Position numbers and translations under genes: made by a program. The notes under the pieces are model-generated. The model worked only from the letters and a program-made list of their open reading frames with translations. It was not told the origin of the DNA and did not search any database. Shown piece after piece: positions 36,401 through 43,750 of a stretch of DNA of 64,000 nt (position 1 is the stretch's first letter; each line of letters begins with the position of its first letter). This DNA is from Palsa-504 sp963834685. GTDB taxonomy: Bacteria; Actinomycetota; Actinomycetes; Streptosporangiales; Streptosporangiaceae. The stretch spans positions 78,539 through 142,538 of the forward strand of contig CAWICW010000012.1 of NCBI GenBank assembly GCA_963834685.1, read 5' to 3'.

Positions 36401-36980
36401 CATGCTCGCCGCGATGCCAGACCTGCGGGCCAGCGAGGAACCCCAGGACAAGGCAAGGATCAGCGTCGTGGAGGCGTTCACCGCGGCCTCTCGCGGCCAG
36501 CCGCAGGACGCGCTGCGGCTGGCCCGCGGCACGCTCGCTCATGTCGGCGCCCTCGGGATCAGCAGCGAACATCTGCGCTGGGCCTGGCCGCTGGCCGCCC
36601 GCGCTGCCCACGAGCTGGGTGATACAGCGGCCACCGGTGAGCTGCTTGCCCTGCTCGACGCCTGCCAGCCTGGGCACCTGGCGCCCATGCAGCGGGCCGA
36701 ACGCGACCTCGTCCGTGCCCGGCTGGCCGCCGCCGATGACCCCGCGGTCGCCGCTGCGGCCTTCGCCGACGCGGCCGGCAGCCTGCGCGAGCTGAGCACC
36801 CCCTACCACCTCGCCCACGGCCTGCTCGACCACGCTCAGTTCCTTACGCGCCTGCACGAGGCCCAAGCTGCCGAGGCTGCTATCGGCGAAGCCCGCGACA
36901 TCGCCCGTAACCTGCGCTGTCGGCCACTGCTGGACCGGGCCGCACACCTCACGTCCGCGACATCCCCTGCACAGGCTTAG
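33402..36980 (+). CDS. Zinc-ribbon/class III nucleotidyl cyclase/P-loop ATPase/TPR-like signalling protein, paralogue 2
   Basis: 1192 aa, same architecture as the product of 10374-13943 and clearly its close paralogue. Zinc ribbon: CLRCG, FCADCG, CPSCG, FCSSCG. Cyclase: VLFCDVAGFTPLSE and EKFIGDAVMAVWGTPVAAEG with both metal Asp, then NTASRVQAAAEPG. ATPase: ISGPAGVGKSRLGWEF (about 296) and LVLLVEDAQYAD. The helical repeat half starts at about 700. Long blocks of the cyclase and ATPase domains are identical between the two, while the zinc ribbon, its linker and the TPR-like half vary more, as expected if these sense different partners. GTG 33402 chosen by the -10 position and alignment; the open frame begins earlier but lies within the promoter. 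Confidence 0.93.
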   Translation: MTCLRCGASRGDGDRFCADCGAPLGRCPSCGEPASQGHRFCSSCGHALAAAGPASPVTTLASSAGGTAGPVAERRVCSVLFCDVAGFTPLSEARDAEAVRELLSQYFAVARTVIGRYGGTVEKFIGDAVMAVWGTPVAAEGDAERAVRAGLDLVAAVAQLGAETGVPGLAARAGVVTGEVAVTLGAVGEGMVAGDAVNTASRVQAAAEPGQVLVDGATQRLAGAGVGFADAGEHVLKGKAGPQRLWRATRVLSGVGGSQRVDGLEAPLIGRDAELRTVKELFHAAAERRVPRLLVISGPAGVGKSRLGWEFRKYIDGLAEQVWWHRGRCLSYGDGVAFWALAEIVRQRLGIAEEDPAEVAAGKLAAGLDRFVPDPAERAYVGVRLGRLLGVGFAGDGGGPLAREELFAGWRLFFERLAAEGPLVLLVEDAQYADAGLLDFLDHLVDWARDLPIYVLVFARPDLGQTRPGFGTGRNRSMLTLDPLDAASMDALVEALVPGMLSAARAKITGQAQGVPLFAVETVRALIDRDIVQPFEGVYRLVGDVGELAVPDSLHALLAARLDALDPPVRRLVADAAVLGTSFPAEALIAVSGQDESAVRSALAELVRREVLTISAEPLSPERGSYGFAQNMLRQVAYDTLSRRDRKARHLTVAAHLRATFPGDGEEVTDVIARHYLDALNAIPDDPAADEIRGQAIVTLIRAAERAERTGAPARAAASYATAAGLTPPDIQERQDAAGEQPSAGVLWERAAQAAVTSGDWAAAVEHADRAREYHLGRGQARTAARAQAISGWALRLWGHHAEARDQLTAAVEVLRTQPDTDTVRALEQLAALEVFAGSPDADRLSTEALTLGQALGVGPGQLGGLLVTRGIYLAMDGRLPQGIAYFREGAGLATQAGDNITLGRALLNLSDPLTVTDPAAAAEAARTAAGHLRRTGARDYLAVAIDNLAQALLMLGDWDAAEAELTQAMDADGLADNEFLASYRGWLAALRGDTATAQTMLAAMPDLRASEEPQDKARISVVEAFTAASRGQPQDALRLARGTLAHVGALGISSEHLRWAWPLAARAAHELGDTAATGELLALLDACQPGHLAPMQRAERDLVRARLAAADDPAVAAAAFADAAGSLRELSTPYHLAHGLLDHAQFLTRLHEAQAAEAAIGEARDIARNLRCRPLLDRAAHLTSATSPAQA

Positions 36981-37430
36981 GGCGGCGCGCTACCTGGCCC
37001 GAACAATCCTCAGCTGCGGCCGAGGTCATTCCGGTCTCATTGCCCCGATTGCCGCGGCCTGGACACGCCAGAAGGACCATTATTTGCGGGCTTCGACCGC
37101 CAGGAGAGATGCCCGATAATCGTACCTAACGGCGGGTCGGCGCGCGGTTATCAGGGCGTTGGCGGGCCTCTCGGCAGTCCCGGTACGGCCTATTAGATGA
37201 TCGTCTGCACTGTATATTTATATATCGCCACCTTTGGGGTGAACGTCCGCTTCTGCCGCCGACCGTGCGGAACCGTCAAGACGCGGTGGCTCCGGGCGGT
37301 TTTGCGGAAGCGGCTTGTGCGTTGCGTCATGAAGGGCTTCCGCGGGAGCGCCTTGCACACCCGTCTGGGATGCGGGCAAGTTCGGTGGCCGCTGGTGGGT
37401 CGGGTCTACCTGGCTGTCGCAACGGCGGCG
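36981..37430. other. Intergenic region with duplicated cyclase 3' tail and repeat element D1
   Basis: The first ~50 bp match the tail after the first cyclase gene. Positions 37132-37259 hold element D1, also found in altered form at 38969-39061. No gene was recognised. Confidence 0.5.
37132..37259. repeat. Intergenic repeat element D1
   Basis: Starts GCGGGTCGGCGCGCGGTTAT and ends GTCCGCTTCTGCCGC. Both end blocks recur in the same order at 38969-39061; the middle is ~35 bp longer here. An AT-rich core (TGTATATTTATATATCGCC) sits where D2 has CATGCTTATGCATTGCC. Confidence 0.6.
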
Positions 37431-37868
37431 CTATCCCGTTGACTTGGCGCCGTCGACAGACTCGCGAATGATGCCGGCGTGGCCGGCGTGGTGGGCGGTC
37501 TCGGCGATCACGGGCAGCAGCATCCGGCGCGCCGGCCAGAGGGCGCCGGCCTCGAACCAGGGCGCCGGGGCACCGGCCAGCGTCTGCCCGTCCAGCATCT
37601 TGAAGCCGGCCATCCAGTCGCCGGCGCTGGCCTCATCCCAGCTCATCGCGGCGGGGGCGTCGATGATCAACCGCATGCATTGCCGCCCGGTCAGCGCGAC
37701 GTGCTTGATCAGGCCGCTCAGGGGCAATTCGCTGGCCGCGGCCCGCCGTGCGGCCTGCTCGTCGGTCAGGCCGCGGGTGGTGCAGCGCAGGAAGTGACGG
37801 TGCCTGGCCAGCGATTGCCGCAGGCCGGCACGTTCCCCGGCTACAGGTTCCGCCGCACTTGATGCCAC
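37431..37868 (-). CDS. DinB/YfiT-like protein with an internal deletion
   Basis: About 145 aa from GTG 37866-37868. The four-helix DinB fold is recognisable: LRQSLARHRHFLRCTTRGLT, LSGLIKHVALTGRQCMRLII (first metal-type His), MSWDEASAGDWMAGFKML and LPVIAETAHHAGHAGIIRES (last His pair). Between DGQTLAG and APWFEAG related proteins have roughly 25-30 more residues (part of helix 3), so an in-frame deletion is likely and activity is doubtful. Family members are metal-dependent thiol transferases or of unknown function. Longer starts up to 38000 are open but add non-family sequence. Confidence 0.65.
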   Translation of the reverse strand: MASSAAEPVAGERAGLRQSLARHRHFLRCTTRGLTDEQAARRAAASELPLSGLIKHVALTGRQCMRLIIDAPAAMSWDEASAGDWMAGFKMLDGQTLAGAPAPWFEAGALWPARRMLLPVIAETAHHAGHAGIIRESVDGAKSTG

Positions 37869-38041
37869 CCGCCCTGCTGCATCGGACCTGTCACGCACCC
37901 AGAACAGTACGGTCAGGGGGCTGACGGTCTGTCCGCCAGGTTGCCGTTGACCGCAGCCGCCCATCGGCAGCTGCCGCAAGCCGCGCGACTGCCCATGCAC
38001 CCATGCACGAACTGTCAGCGCGCCTCAGGATGCTGGCGGGC

Positions 38042-38347
38042 TTATCGCTGCAGGCCATGCGGGTTCCCCCGGCCAGACCGGTGCCTGGCCGACATGCGCA
38101 GGTGGCGGCACAGCGAATTGAGCAGGGCCGCGGCCATCAGCGTCATCGCGGTGACCGCGATCGGAGCGGGGAAGCTGAGGAGCTCGGCCGCCAGCTGGAC
38201 CAGGGCCGCGGCGACAGCGCAGATCAAGATCGTGGCGGCCGCGCAGGCCATGGCCCGCTGAACCATGTCGCACGCCTTTGCGCGCACGCCGGCCAGGCCG
38301 GTGAGCCATGTCGCCTTCGCGTTGTCCCTGATGACGATGACAGCCAT
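38042..38347 (-). CDS. Small two-helix membrane protein (third gene of tiny-protein operon)
   Basis: 101 aa, starts MAVIVIRDNAKATWLTGLAG at ATG 38345-38347 with GGGAGGCGAA immediately upstream. Two hydrophobic segments: MACAAATILICAVAAALVQL (about 33-52) and PIAVTAMTLMAAALLNSLC (about 62-80), then a short basic tail (RHLRMSARHRSGRGN). The N-terminal A-K-A-T-W-L-x-G pattern is shared with the product of 38361-38609. No family recognised; function unknown. Confidence 0.65.
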   Translation of the reverse strand: MAVIVIRDNAKATWLTGLAGVRAKACDMVQRAMACAAATILICAVAAALVQLAAELLSFPAPIAVTAMTLMAAALLNSLCRHLRMSARHRSGRGNPHGLQR

Positions 38348-38360
38348 TTCGCCTCCCCGG

Positions 38361-38609
38361 TTACCAACTGCGCTCAGCCGGCCCGGCGGCCCTGACCCGC
38401 CCGGCCTGTCCACCCGCGGACCGGCTCCCGGTGATCAGCGAGGAGGTGGACATGCTGGCCGACTGGGCCGTAGCCTCGTGCGGTCGCGGGTGGGCCAGCG
38501 ATGGTGCTGCGCAGGCCATCATCACGAATGCGACCGCCAGGATGACCAGGCCGACCACGCCGCTGAGCCACGTCGCCTTCGCGCGCTCCCTGCTTACCAC
38601 GGCAGTCAT
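38361..38609 (-). CDS. Small single-helix membrane protein (second gene of tiny-protein operon)
   Basis: 82 aa, starts MTAVVSRERAKATWLSGVVG at ATG 38607-38609, with the same GGGAGGCGAA-ATG leader as the next gene. One membrane segment (VVGLVILAVAFVMMACAAPS, about 18-37). The A-A-C-like position could be mistaken for a lipobox, but the helix orientation and missing positive n-region pattern make that doubtful. The Ser/Thr-rich C-terminus is soluble. Probably arose with the following gene by duplication of the first ~20 codons and leader. Confidence 0.65.
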   Translation of the reverse strand: MTAVVSRERAKATWLSGVVGLVILAVAFVMMACAAPSLAHPRPHEATAQSASMSTSSLITGSRSAGGQAGRVRAAGPAERSW

Positions 38610-38628
38610 TTCGCCTCCCTGGTTGCGG

Positions 38629-38835
38629 TCACACGCCCACCGGCTGCTCGCTGCGCCGCGGGACCGGCACGATCTGCGGCTCGGCAGGCGCAGCCGGGCG
38701 GATCCGGGCCGGGGCCCGCACCGCCAGTGACTCCGGGCCCTGGTCCGGGCGCTTGAGGACCAGCCACATCGGGATCCCCGACCACAGCCCGACGAAGACC
38801 AGGGCCGCCGGGATGTTCATCCAGAACCAGTTCAT
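38629..38835 (-). CDS. Small membrane protein (first gene of tiny-protein operon)
   Basis: 68 aa from ATG 38833-38835 with GAGGAGGGGGAAGAG upstream. Sequence MNWFWMNIPAALVFVGLWSG then IPMWLVLKRPDQGP: a single membrane helix at the very N-terminus and a Pro/Arg-rich cytoplasmic tail. Small proteins with this MNWFWMN opening occur in other actinomycetes as hypotheticals. The three genes 38835-38042 run in the same direction with 19- and 13-bp gaps, each with a strong ribosome site. Role unknown. Confidence 0.7.
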   Translation of the reverse strand: MNWFWMNIPAALVFVGLWSGIPMWLVLKRPDQGPESLAVRAPARIRPAAPAEPQIVPVPRRSEQPVGV

Positions 38836-39596
38836 CTCTTCCCCCTCCTCAGGACCCGCTTGCTCCCGCCTCTCTATAGGCAGAGGGTGCCAGCGCAGCC
38901 TTGATTCACGATTGAGACGTGATTGCGCCTGACACCGCGGCAAGGCCCGGGGACTTGCGCGCACAGCAGCGGGTCGGCGCGCGATTACCAAGAACTCTTG
39001 ACAGTGGCCCGCACCGCATGCTTATGCATTGCCACCCTGGGCTGAAATCCGCTTCTGCCGCTGGGAACGCGATGAGATCTCGTACGATCTGCACCAGGGC
39101 TGACTGACGCGACAGCACTGTGCAGGACAATGCTGATTATCGAGGCCAGCCCCCGCCGTTCCGAGAAACACCGGCCGGCTTCGGAGATCCAAGGTGTAAG
39201 ACCCCGGACCCGGACCGCCACGAACCGGCGCATCCGCCGCGCGGCCTGCGCGCGGCGCAAGCAAAGTGACCCTCACCCGGCTAGTTTCATGGAAGCGGTA
39301 AGCAAGTCAGGTTCGCGCCGCTTCCCGGTGACCGTCGCCCAGCTTCCGCTCATGCGCTGCCAGATCTGCCGCCGCGCTGGGGTGTTCTGCGCAGCCGCGG
39401 GCCGGGGCCGGTCCCCGGCGTTAACGGCGAAGGCGGAGTTCCCCAGTCCGGGGACACTGGCGTGTCATGATCGTGCGCCGCCCAGCTGGAGGTGTTTTCT
39501 CGGAAATTAGCCTTCGGGGCTTGTGGCCGACCCGGGTGGGCCGGGTGAGTTAGCTGGCGAGGAGCACGCAACCTCCGCCGCGCCGCTCCTGCTTTC
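38836..39596. other. Intergenic region with repeat element D2 and a promoter-like site
   Basis: About 760 bp. Holds D2 (38969-39061) with TTGACA at 38998-39003 and TTATGC at 39022-39027 (18-bp spacing) on the plus strand, yet no plus-strand gene follows for over 2 kb. The rest shows no coding signal. Confidence 0.45.
38969..39061. repeat. Intergenic repeat element D2
   Basis: GCGGGTCGGCGCGCGATTAC at the left and GAAATCCGCTTCTGCCGC at the right correspond to the ends of D1 (37132-37259); the right ~55 bp match by roughly three quarters. It contains a TTGACA-N18-TTATGC arrangement. Flanks differ from D1. Confidence 0.6.
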
Positions 39597-40206
39597 CTAG
39601 TCCGTAGCCGGGGTGAGCCAGCGGTCGAGGTCGTCGAGCACCGCTTCGATGGCCGGCCGCAGCTGGTCGGCGATCTGGTCCTGGCTCTGGCCCTCGCGGG
39701 TGCGGCGTCCGGCCTCGGTGATGATGATCTGGAAGACGCTGGCGAGCGCGATTCCCCGCAGCATCGCGATCTCGGGCGTGACTGCTTCCGTCTCGGTGAT
39801 GGCGGTGGCGAGGGCGCTGGCCTGGCGGTCTGACATCTCCAGGGCGAGCCGGCGGACGGTCGGGCTGACGGCGGCCAGGAAGCCGAGCTCGCCGCGCCAC
39901 TGCCCGGCGGGAATGCGGCGGATCCCCTCGAACGGTGTCGAGCACGAACTCGCGGATGGCTGTGGCCGGGGTGGTTCCGGGTGCCCGGGTGCGGATCAGC
40001 CGGGACAGCTCATCCGGGACCAGCTGATCGCGGTCAGTGACCAGCTGCTCCTTGGTCTGGAAGTAGTTGTAGACGGTCTGCTCGGAGACCTCGGCCTCGC
40101 GCGCCACATCGCTGACCGCGACCTGCTCATACCCGCGCTCGGCGAACAGCCGCGCGGCCGCGTCGGCGATGACCTGGCGCGTGCGGGCCTTCTTGCGTTC
40201 GCGCAA
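39597..40206 (-). CDS. TetR-family transcriptional regulator with one frame break
   Basis: N-terminal HTH is clear: RQVIADAAARLFAERGYEQV, VSDVAREAEVSEQTVYNYFQ. The frame continues to FVLDT at about 39947; from there the natural sequence is in another frame: FEGIRRIPAGQWRGELGFLA, AVSPTVRRLALEMSDRQASA then IALASVFQIIITEAGRRTRE and DDLDRWLTPATD with a stop at 39597-39599. One missing base near 39945 would restore a ~203-aa TetR protein. The unshifted frame gives Arg/Pro/His-rich nonsense to 39550. TTG 40204-40206 is the only start after an in-frame stop. Target unknown. Confidence 0.75.
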
Positions 40207-40456
40207 GCCGGGGTCGGCTCGCTAACTCTCATTAGGACCATGTTTTCGTTCCGCGGGCGTGCGGTCCATGACCATCGCGAGCCTGAACAGGCCGCCGGTC
40301 ATCAGCCGAACTACCGGCCGCGCTCGCTTGCTCACTTTACCGGGGAGACCCGCAGCGGAAACGTCCCGCGCAATTGCGTGGAATTTTCCGCAGGTCATAC
40401 CCTTCTGCCGCGAAGTGGGCGCGGCTCTTCAGCAGGACCAGCCGCCCGGGGCCGCA
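40207..40456. other. Intergenic region, nothing recognised
   Basis: About 250 bp between the TetR gene and the 3' end of the SnoaL-like gene, without clear coding or RNA signal. Confidence 0.35.
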
Positions 40457-40804
40457 TCAGCGGTGGTTCCAGAAGTCGCGTTCCTCCACGACAAGCCCGT
40501 CGGCCCCAAAACGGAGCAACGACACCCCGGCCAGATGCTCGGTGCCGCCATCCGTCAGCCTGGTTTGCGCGCTCCAAGACACGGCCGCCTGATCACCGTC
40601 GACAATAGGCACGCCAAACCGGCACTCCGCCGATTCCTCCTCTGCGAACACGCGGGCTAGATAGCCCGGCTCCGGATCGCGGAACGGATGCTGCTGCCAG
40701 AACGCGCCTTCGGCATAAAGCGCACCGATAGCGGCTACGTCATGCCCGGGCCAGCCGCGCTCCCATACCTCTGCCCACCGCTGGGCTGCCTGTCGCGTAT
40801 CCAT
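40457..40804 (-). CDS. SnoaL-like / NTF2-fold polyketide-cyclase-type protein
   Basis: 115 aa, single NTF2-like cone fold. It opens QAAQRWAEVWERGWPGHDVA AIGALYAEGAFW and includes HPFRDPEPGYLARVFAEEES, CRFGVPIVDGDQAAVSWSAQ and HLAGVSLLRFGADGLVVEER DFW. The helix 1 - W-x-x-G-W - D-x-x-x-x-x-x-L-Y pattern is that of SnoaL_2-type proteins, many of which have no known substrate. ATG 40802-40804 has AGGGTGGG upstream. It lies downstream of nothing obvious and may be monocistronic. Confidence 0.85.
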   Translation of the reverse strand: MDTRQAAQRWAEVWERGWPGHDVAAIGALYAEGAFWQQHPFRDPEPGYLARVFAEEESAECRFGVPIVDGDQAAVSWSAQTRLTDGGTEHLAGVSLLRFGADGLVVEERDFWNHR

Positions 40805-41273
40805 ACGCCCACCCTAGACAAGCGCACCGGCAAACGGCCCGGCCGGCAGAATGACGAACAACTATCCTTCCCCAGGCGACGGGGCTTCCCTACCCTGCTC
40901 CAGACCCGGCAGTCCCATTCCAGCCAGCAATCCGGCCTCCCCGGCCCGCGGCCAGGTGCCCGAAGCCGATCTGGCCGGTCACTCCGGGCGGCACGGACAT
41001 CTTGACGGCCAGGAATGACGGCAACCGTACGAACCTGGAGCTCGCCGACCGCCGGTGCGTCAAGGCCGCCTGTGATGCGCCTGCGGCAGGGGAATTTATC
41101 AGGACGGCCGCACCGACTCTGTATCGATTGGGTCTGGCTTGCGGCGTCCCATCAGGGACATGAACCAGTGCTGGCGCACATATCCCGCCTAGACGTGTAG
41201 AACGGTGATTCGAACCGCGTATGGACGAACTCATCTGCCACGTTACGTGTGGTGGAAGGCCGGAGCGGCCGAT
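40805..41273. other. Intergenic region, no gene recognised
   Basis: About 470 bp. Frames on both strands look random. To its right is a DUF998-like relic whose end carries a tandem repeat. Confidence 0.35.
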
Positions 41274-41560
41274 TCAGGTTGACGGTTTGCGGGCTGAAGC
41301 GGCAGGCGCACGGGTGAGCGTGGCTGAAGCGGCAGGCGCACGGGTGAGCGCTTGCGCGGACAGGGCTGTGAGCCAGCCGAAACCGGTCACGATGCTGGCT
41401 CGCTGGAACAATCCGGCGAGGTTGACCAGCCGGGGTGATTGATTAAAGCCGGCGCCGGCCAGTGCTGTGGTTGCCAGCATGGTCGTTGCGGCAACAGCGC
41501 AGTACAGGCCGAATCCGCGGTGGCCGACCCGGGCGGCCTGCCAGCTGCAGGTGAACAAAA
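41274..41560 (-). pseudogene. C-terminal fragment of a DUF998-type membrane protein
   Basis: The minus strand encodes TGHRAILFTCSWQAARVGHR GFGLYCAVAATTMLATTALA then GAGFNQSPRLVNLAGLFQRA SIVTGFGWLTALSAQAL, the last two or three helices of a DUF998 family protein (F-x-Q-x-P-x-L-V-x-x-x-G-L-x-Q-R pattern). No start or N-terminal helices remain. The 3' end is altered by a 30-bp tandem repeat encoding TRAPAASA twice. Confidence 0.65.
41292..41350. repeat. 30-bp tandem repeat, two copies
   Basis: GGCTGAAGCGGCAGGCGCAC followed by GGGTGAGCG occurs at 41292-41320 and again at 41322-41350 with no mismatch, period 30 bp. It sits in the tail of the DUF998-like relic. Confidence 0.9.
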
Positions 41561-41620
41561 TGGCCCGGTGGCCCGTGATACCTGATGGGAGATCAACACG
41601 GTGTACGGAGGAGCGCGCGA

Positions 41621-42154
41621 ATGCGGAAAATATGGGGTGCCGCCGGATTGGCCGCTGCTGTGCTGCTTGTCGCGGCGTGCGGAAGCTCAGCCACTTCCTC
41701 TGGCTCGAACGCCCAGAGCAGCAGCCCGGCCGCGGCCGCCGGGTCAAGCCCGGCGGCGAGCTCGTCCGGGACCACGTTGATGAGCAGGACGATCAACGGA
41801 ACGCCGGTGCTGACCAACTCGGCGGGCTTGACCGTGTACTGGTTCGCCCCGGACACGTCGACCACGTCCAAGTGCACCGGCTCCTGCGCGACCTACTGGC
41901 CGCCGGTGAAGGGTCCCGCGACCGCGGGTTCCGGCGTGACTGGCACGCTGGGCACCATCACCAGGCCAGACGGCACGAAGCAGGCTACCTATGACGGGCA
42001 TCCGCTCTACACCTACGCCGGGGACACCGCCCCCGGGCAGAACAAGGGCAACGGGCTCAACGCTTCTGGCGGGCTGTGGCACGAGGTCACGGTGTCGGGT
42101 ACCGCGCCCGCGTCAAGTCCCTCCACCTCCAGCCCTCCCACCGTCGGGTACTGA
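41621..42154 (+). CDS. Secreted lipoprotein with Yx(F/W/Y)xxD repeats (COG4315-like)
   Basis: 177 aa from ATG 41621, with CGGAGGAG upstream. Lipoprotein signal: MRKIWGAAGLAAAVLLVAAC (Cys20 follows a V-A-A lipobox). A Ser/Ala/Gly linker of about 35 residues is followed by the conserved domain with two motif copies: LTVYWFAPDTSTTSKCTGSC ATYWPPV and YDGHPLYTYAGDTAPGQNKG, then GGLWHEVTVSG. Proteins of this group sit on the outer face of the membrane, function unknown; a link to redox or metal handling is only guesswork. A paired Cys in KCTGSC is conserved in the family. Confidence 0.92.
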   Translation: MRKIWGAAGLAAAVLLVAACGSSATSSGSNAQSSSPAAAAGSSPAASSSGTTLMSRTINGTPVLTNSAGLTVYWFAPDTSTTSKCTGSCATYWPPVKGPATAGSGVTGTLGTITRPDGTKQATYDGHPLYTYAGDTAPGQNKGNGLNASGGLWHEVTVSGTAPASSPSTSSPPTVGY

Positions 42155-42690
42155 CCCGGCCTGGCCAGTCCCGCTGGCGAAGAACTGGCTGATCGCTACA
42201 AGATCCCGCCGCCAGTGGGCTGAAGCCGGTGGCCCTCCTTGCCGTCCTGCGGTGTGCGTCTGCCAGCTGACCGGCGGCCAGCGCTGCTGGCATCATGGAT
42301 GCCACCGGCGAGTCCTTCATCGGCGCCGCGGGTAGTCCAGAGGCACCATTTCGATGTGGCCGACCGGCCACCTAGGACGTCCCGGGCTGCCGCACATGCT
42401 CTTGACCTGACGCTGACGATTTGGGACGTGCGCCCGAGGGCGGTGATCCTTCACTCGCAGGCTGGGTCCGCGCTAAACAACCACACTTCGCCTTACCGCC
42501 GGTAATCGAGTGGGCGAGGCCGAGCCTTGGTGGTGCGGTCCCATTCGGACCTGACCAGATCTGTCCCGGTCAAGAGGCGTGCCCACATCGAATGCGAGGC
42601 CGGCAATGGCCGACGTGATATCTTAAGCTCAGATGAGTCGCGATGATCTCAAGGATGCTGTGGTGTCATGAGAGTCGGGGTGTCACGTAG
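42155..42690. other. Intergenic region, no gene recognised
   Basis: About 535 bp between the lipoprotein and LamG genes. No convincing frame. Just before the LamG start, TCATGAGAGT (42666-42675) also occurs, in reverse complement, within the direct repeat at 45755-45794. Confidence 0.35.
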
Positions 42691-43479
42691 TTGAGTATCG
42701 GGAGTGGCGGCGATTCCTACAGCCAGGTCGTCCTGGCGAAAGGGCCCGTCGGCTACTGGCGTCTTGGAGAGGCCGGCGGTCCGACCGCGTTCGATTCGTC
42801 GGGCAATGGCAACGATGGAACATACTACGGCAATCCGTCGTTCGGGCAGCCGGGCGCCGTTAGCAACGACCCGGATACCGCCGTTGGATTCAACGGGCCC
42901 GATTCGGGTGACTACGTGGAGGTGCCCGATCCGGACAACCAGTCGTTCAGCCAGCCGACCAGCGGCGCGGGACTGACTGTTGAGGTCTGGATGCGACCCG
43001 ATGCGCTCGTTTTCTCAGGTGAGACTGACAACCCGTACGTTCACTGGTTCGGTAAGGGCATGCCTGGCATCGAGGAATGGGGGCTGCGTTTCTACAGCCA
43101 GGACACGACCCGTCCCAACCGCATCTCCGCGTACATCTGGAATCCTTCAGGTGGAGAAGGAGCCGGGGCCTATTTCGAGGACGCACTGACGCCAGGGGAG
43201 TGGATTCATGTCGTCGCGGTTTACGACCCTGGAGATATGGACACCGCGCTGGCGGGCGTCCGTATCTACAAGAATGGCGTGCTGCGGAAGGGCCCACCCG
43301 ACCCCGGCACGCTGTACGGCACGTATGACATCGTGTCCGCTGATGGCAGCGCTCCCGTTCGTTTCGCCACGCGAGACGGAAACAGTTTCTTCACCGGCGG
43401 GCTGGATGAGGTGGCGATCTATCCAAGGGTGCTGACCGGCGCTGAGATCATGGAGAACTACACGGCAGGGATCTCATAA
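42691..43479 (+). CDS. LamG/concanavalin A-like domain protein without signal peptide
   Basis: 262 aa, one jelly-roll domain of the LamG/laminin G-3 type: PVGYWRLGEAGGPTAFDSSG NGNDGTY at the start, LTVEVWMRPDALVFSGETDN, WIHVVAVYDPGDMDTALAG, VRIYKNGVLRKGPPD and FFTGGLDEVAIYPRVLTGAE I. These are the carbohydrate- or surface-binding signatures of secreted hydrolases and phage-tail proteins, yet no signal peptide or catalytic module is attached. TTG 42691 is the only start after the upstream in-frame stop. Composition is slightly less GC-rich at third positions than neighbours. It may be a detached module of a larger protein, or a phage- or contractile-system surface protein. Confidence 0.8.
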   Translation: MSIGSGGDSYSQVVLAKGPVGYWRLGEAGGPTAFDSSGNGNDGTYYGNPSFGQPGAVSNDPDTAVGFNGPDSGDYVEVPDPDNQSFSQPTSGAGLTVEVWMRPDALVFSGETDNPYVHWFGKGMPGIEEWGLRFYSQDTTRPNRISAYIWNPSGGEGAGAYFEDALTPGEWIHVVAVYDPGDMDTALAGVRIYKNGVLRKGPPDPGTLYGTYDIVSADGSAPVRFATRDGNSFFTGGLDEVAIYPRVLTGAEIMENYTAGIS

Positions 43480-43750
43480 CCGGGGGCCAGCTAATCACCG
43501 AGTGCGGACCGCGCGGAATCAATGATCGGCTGACGTCGTGGCTTGCTGGGAATGCATTAGGTTTTCACGTAGCGTTAGAGTGGCATGGGCTCGGCGCTGT
43601 GAGCGCCCGGAGGCCAGCGAACGCGGCAGCCGATGCGGTATCGCGTCTGTCCTTGGCACCTTATGGCCGATGCTGCGCAGCCAGAAGGCTGACGCTTGTC
43701 TGACCGGATGACCGATACCGCGGGGCCTGGTCGGCCGCAAGGATTGTGGC
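43480..43750. other. Intergenic region, nothing recognised
   Basis: About 270 bp, with an AT-richer patch at 43545-43580. No gene seen. Confidence 0.35.
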
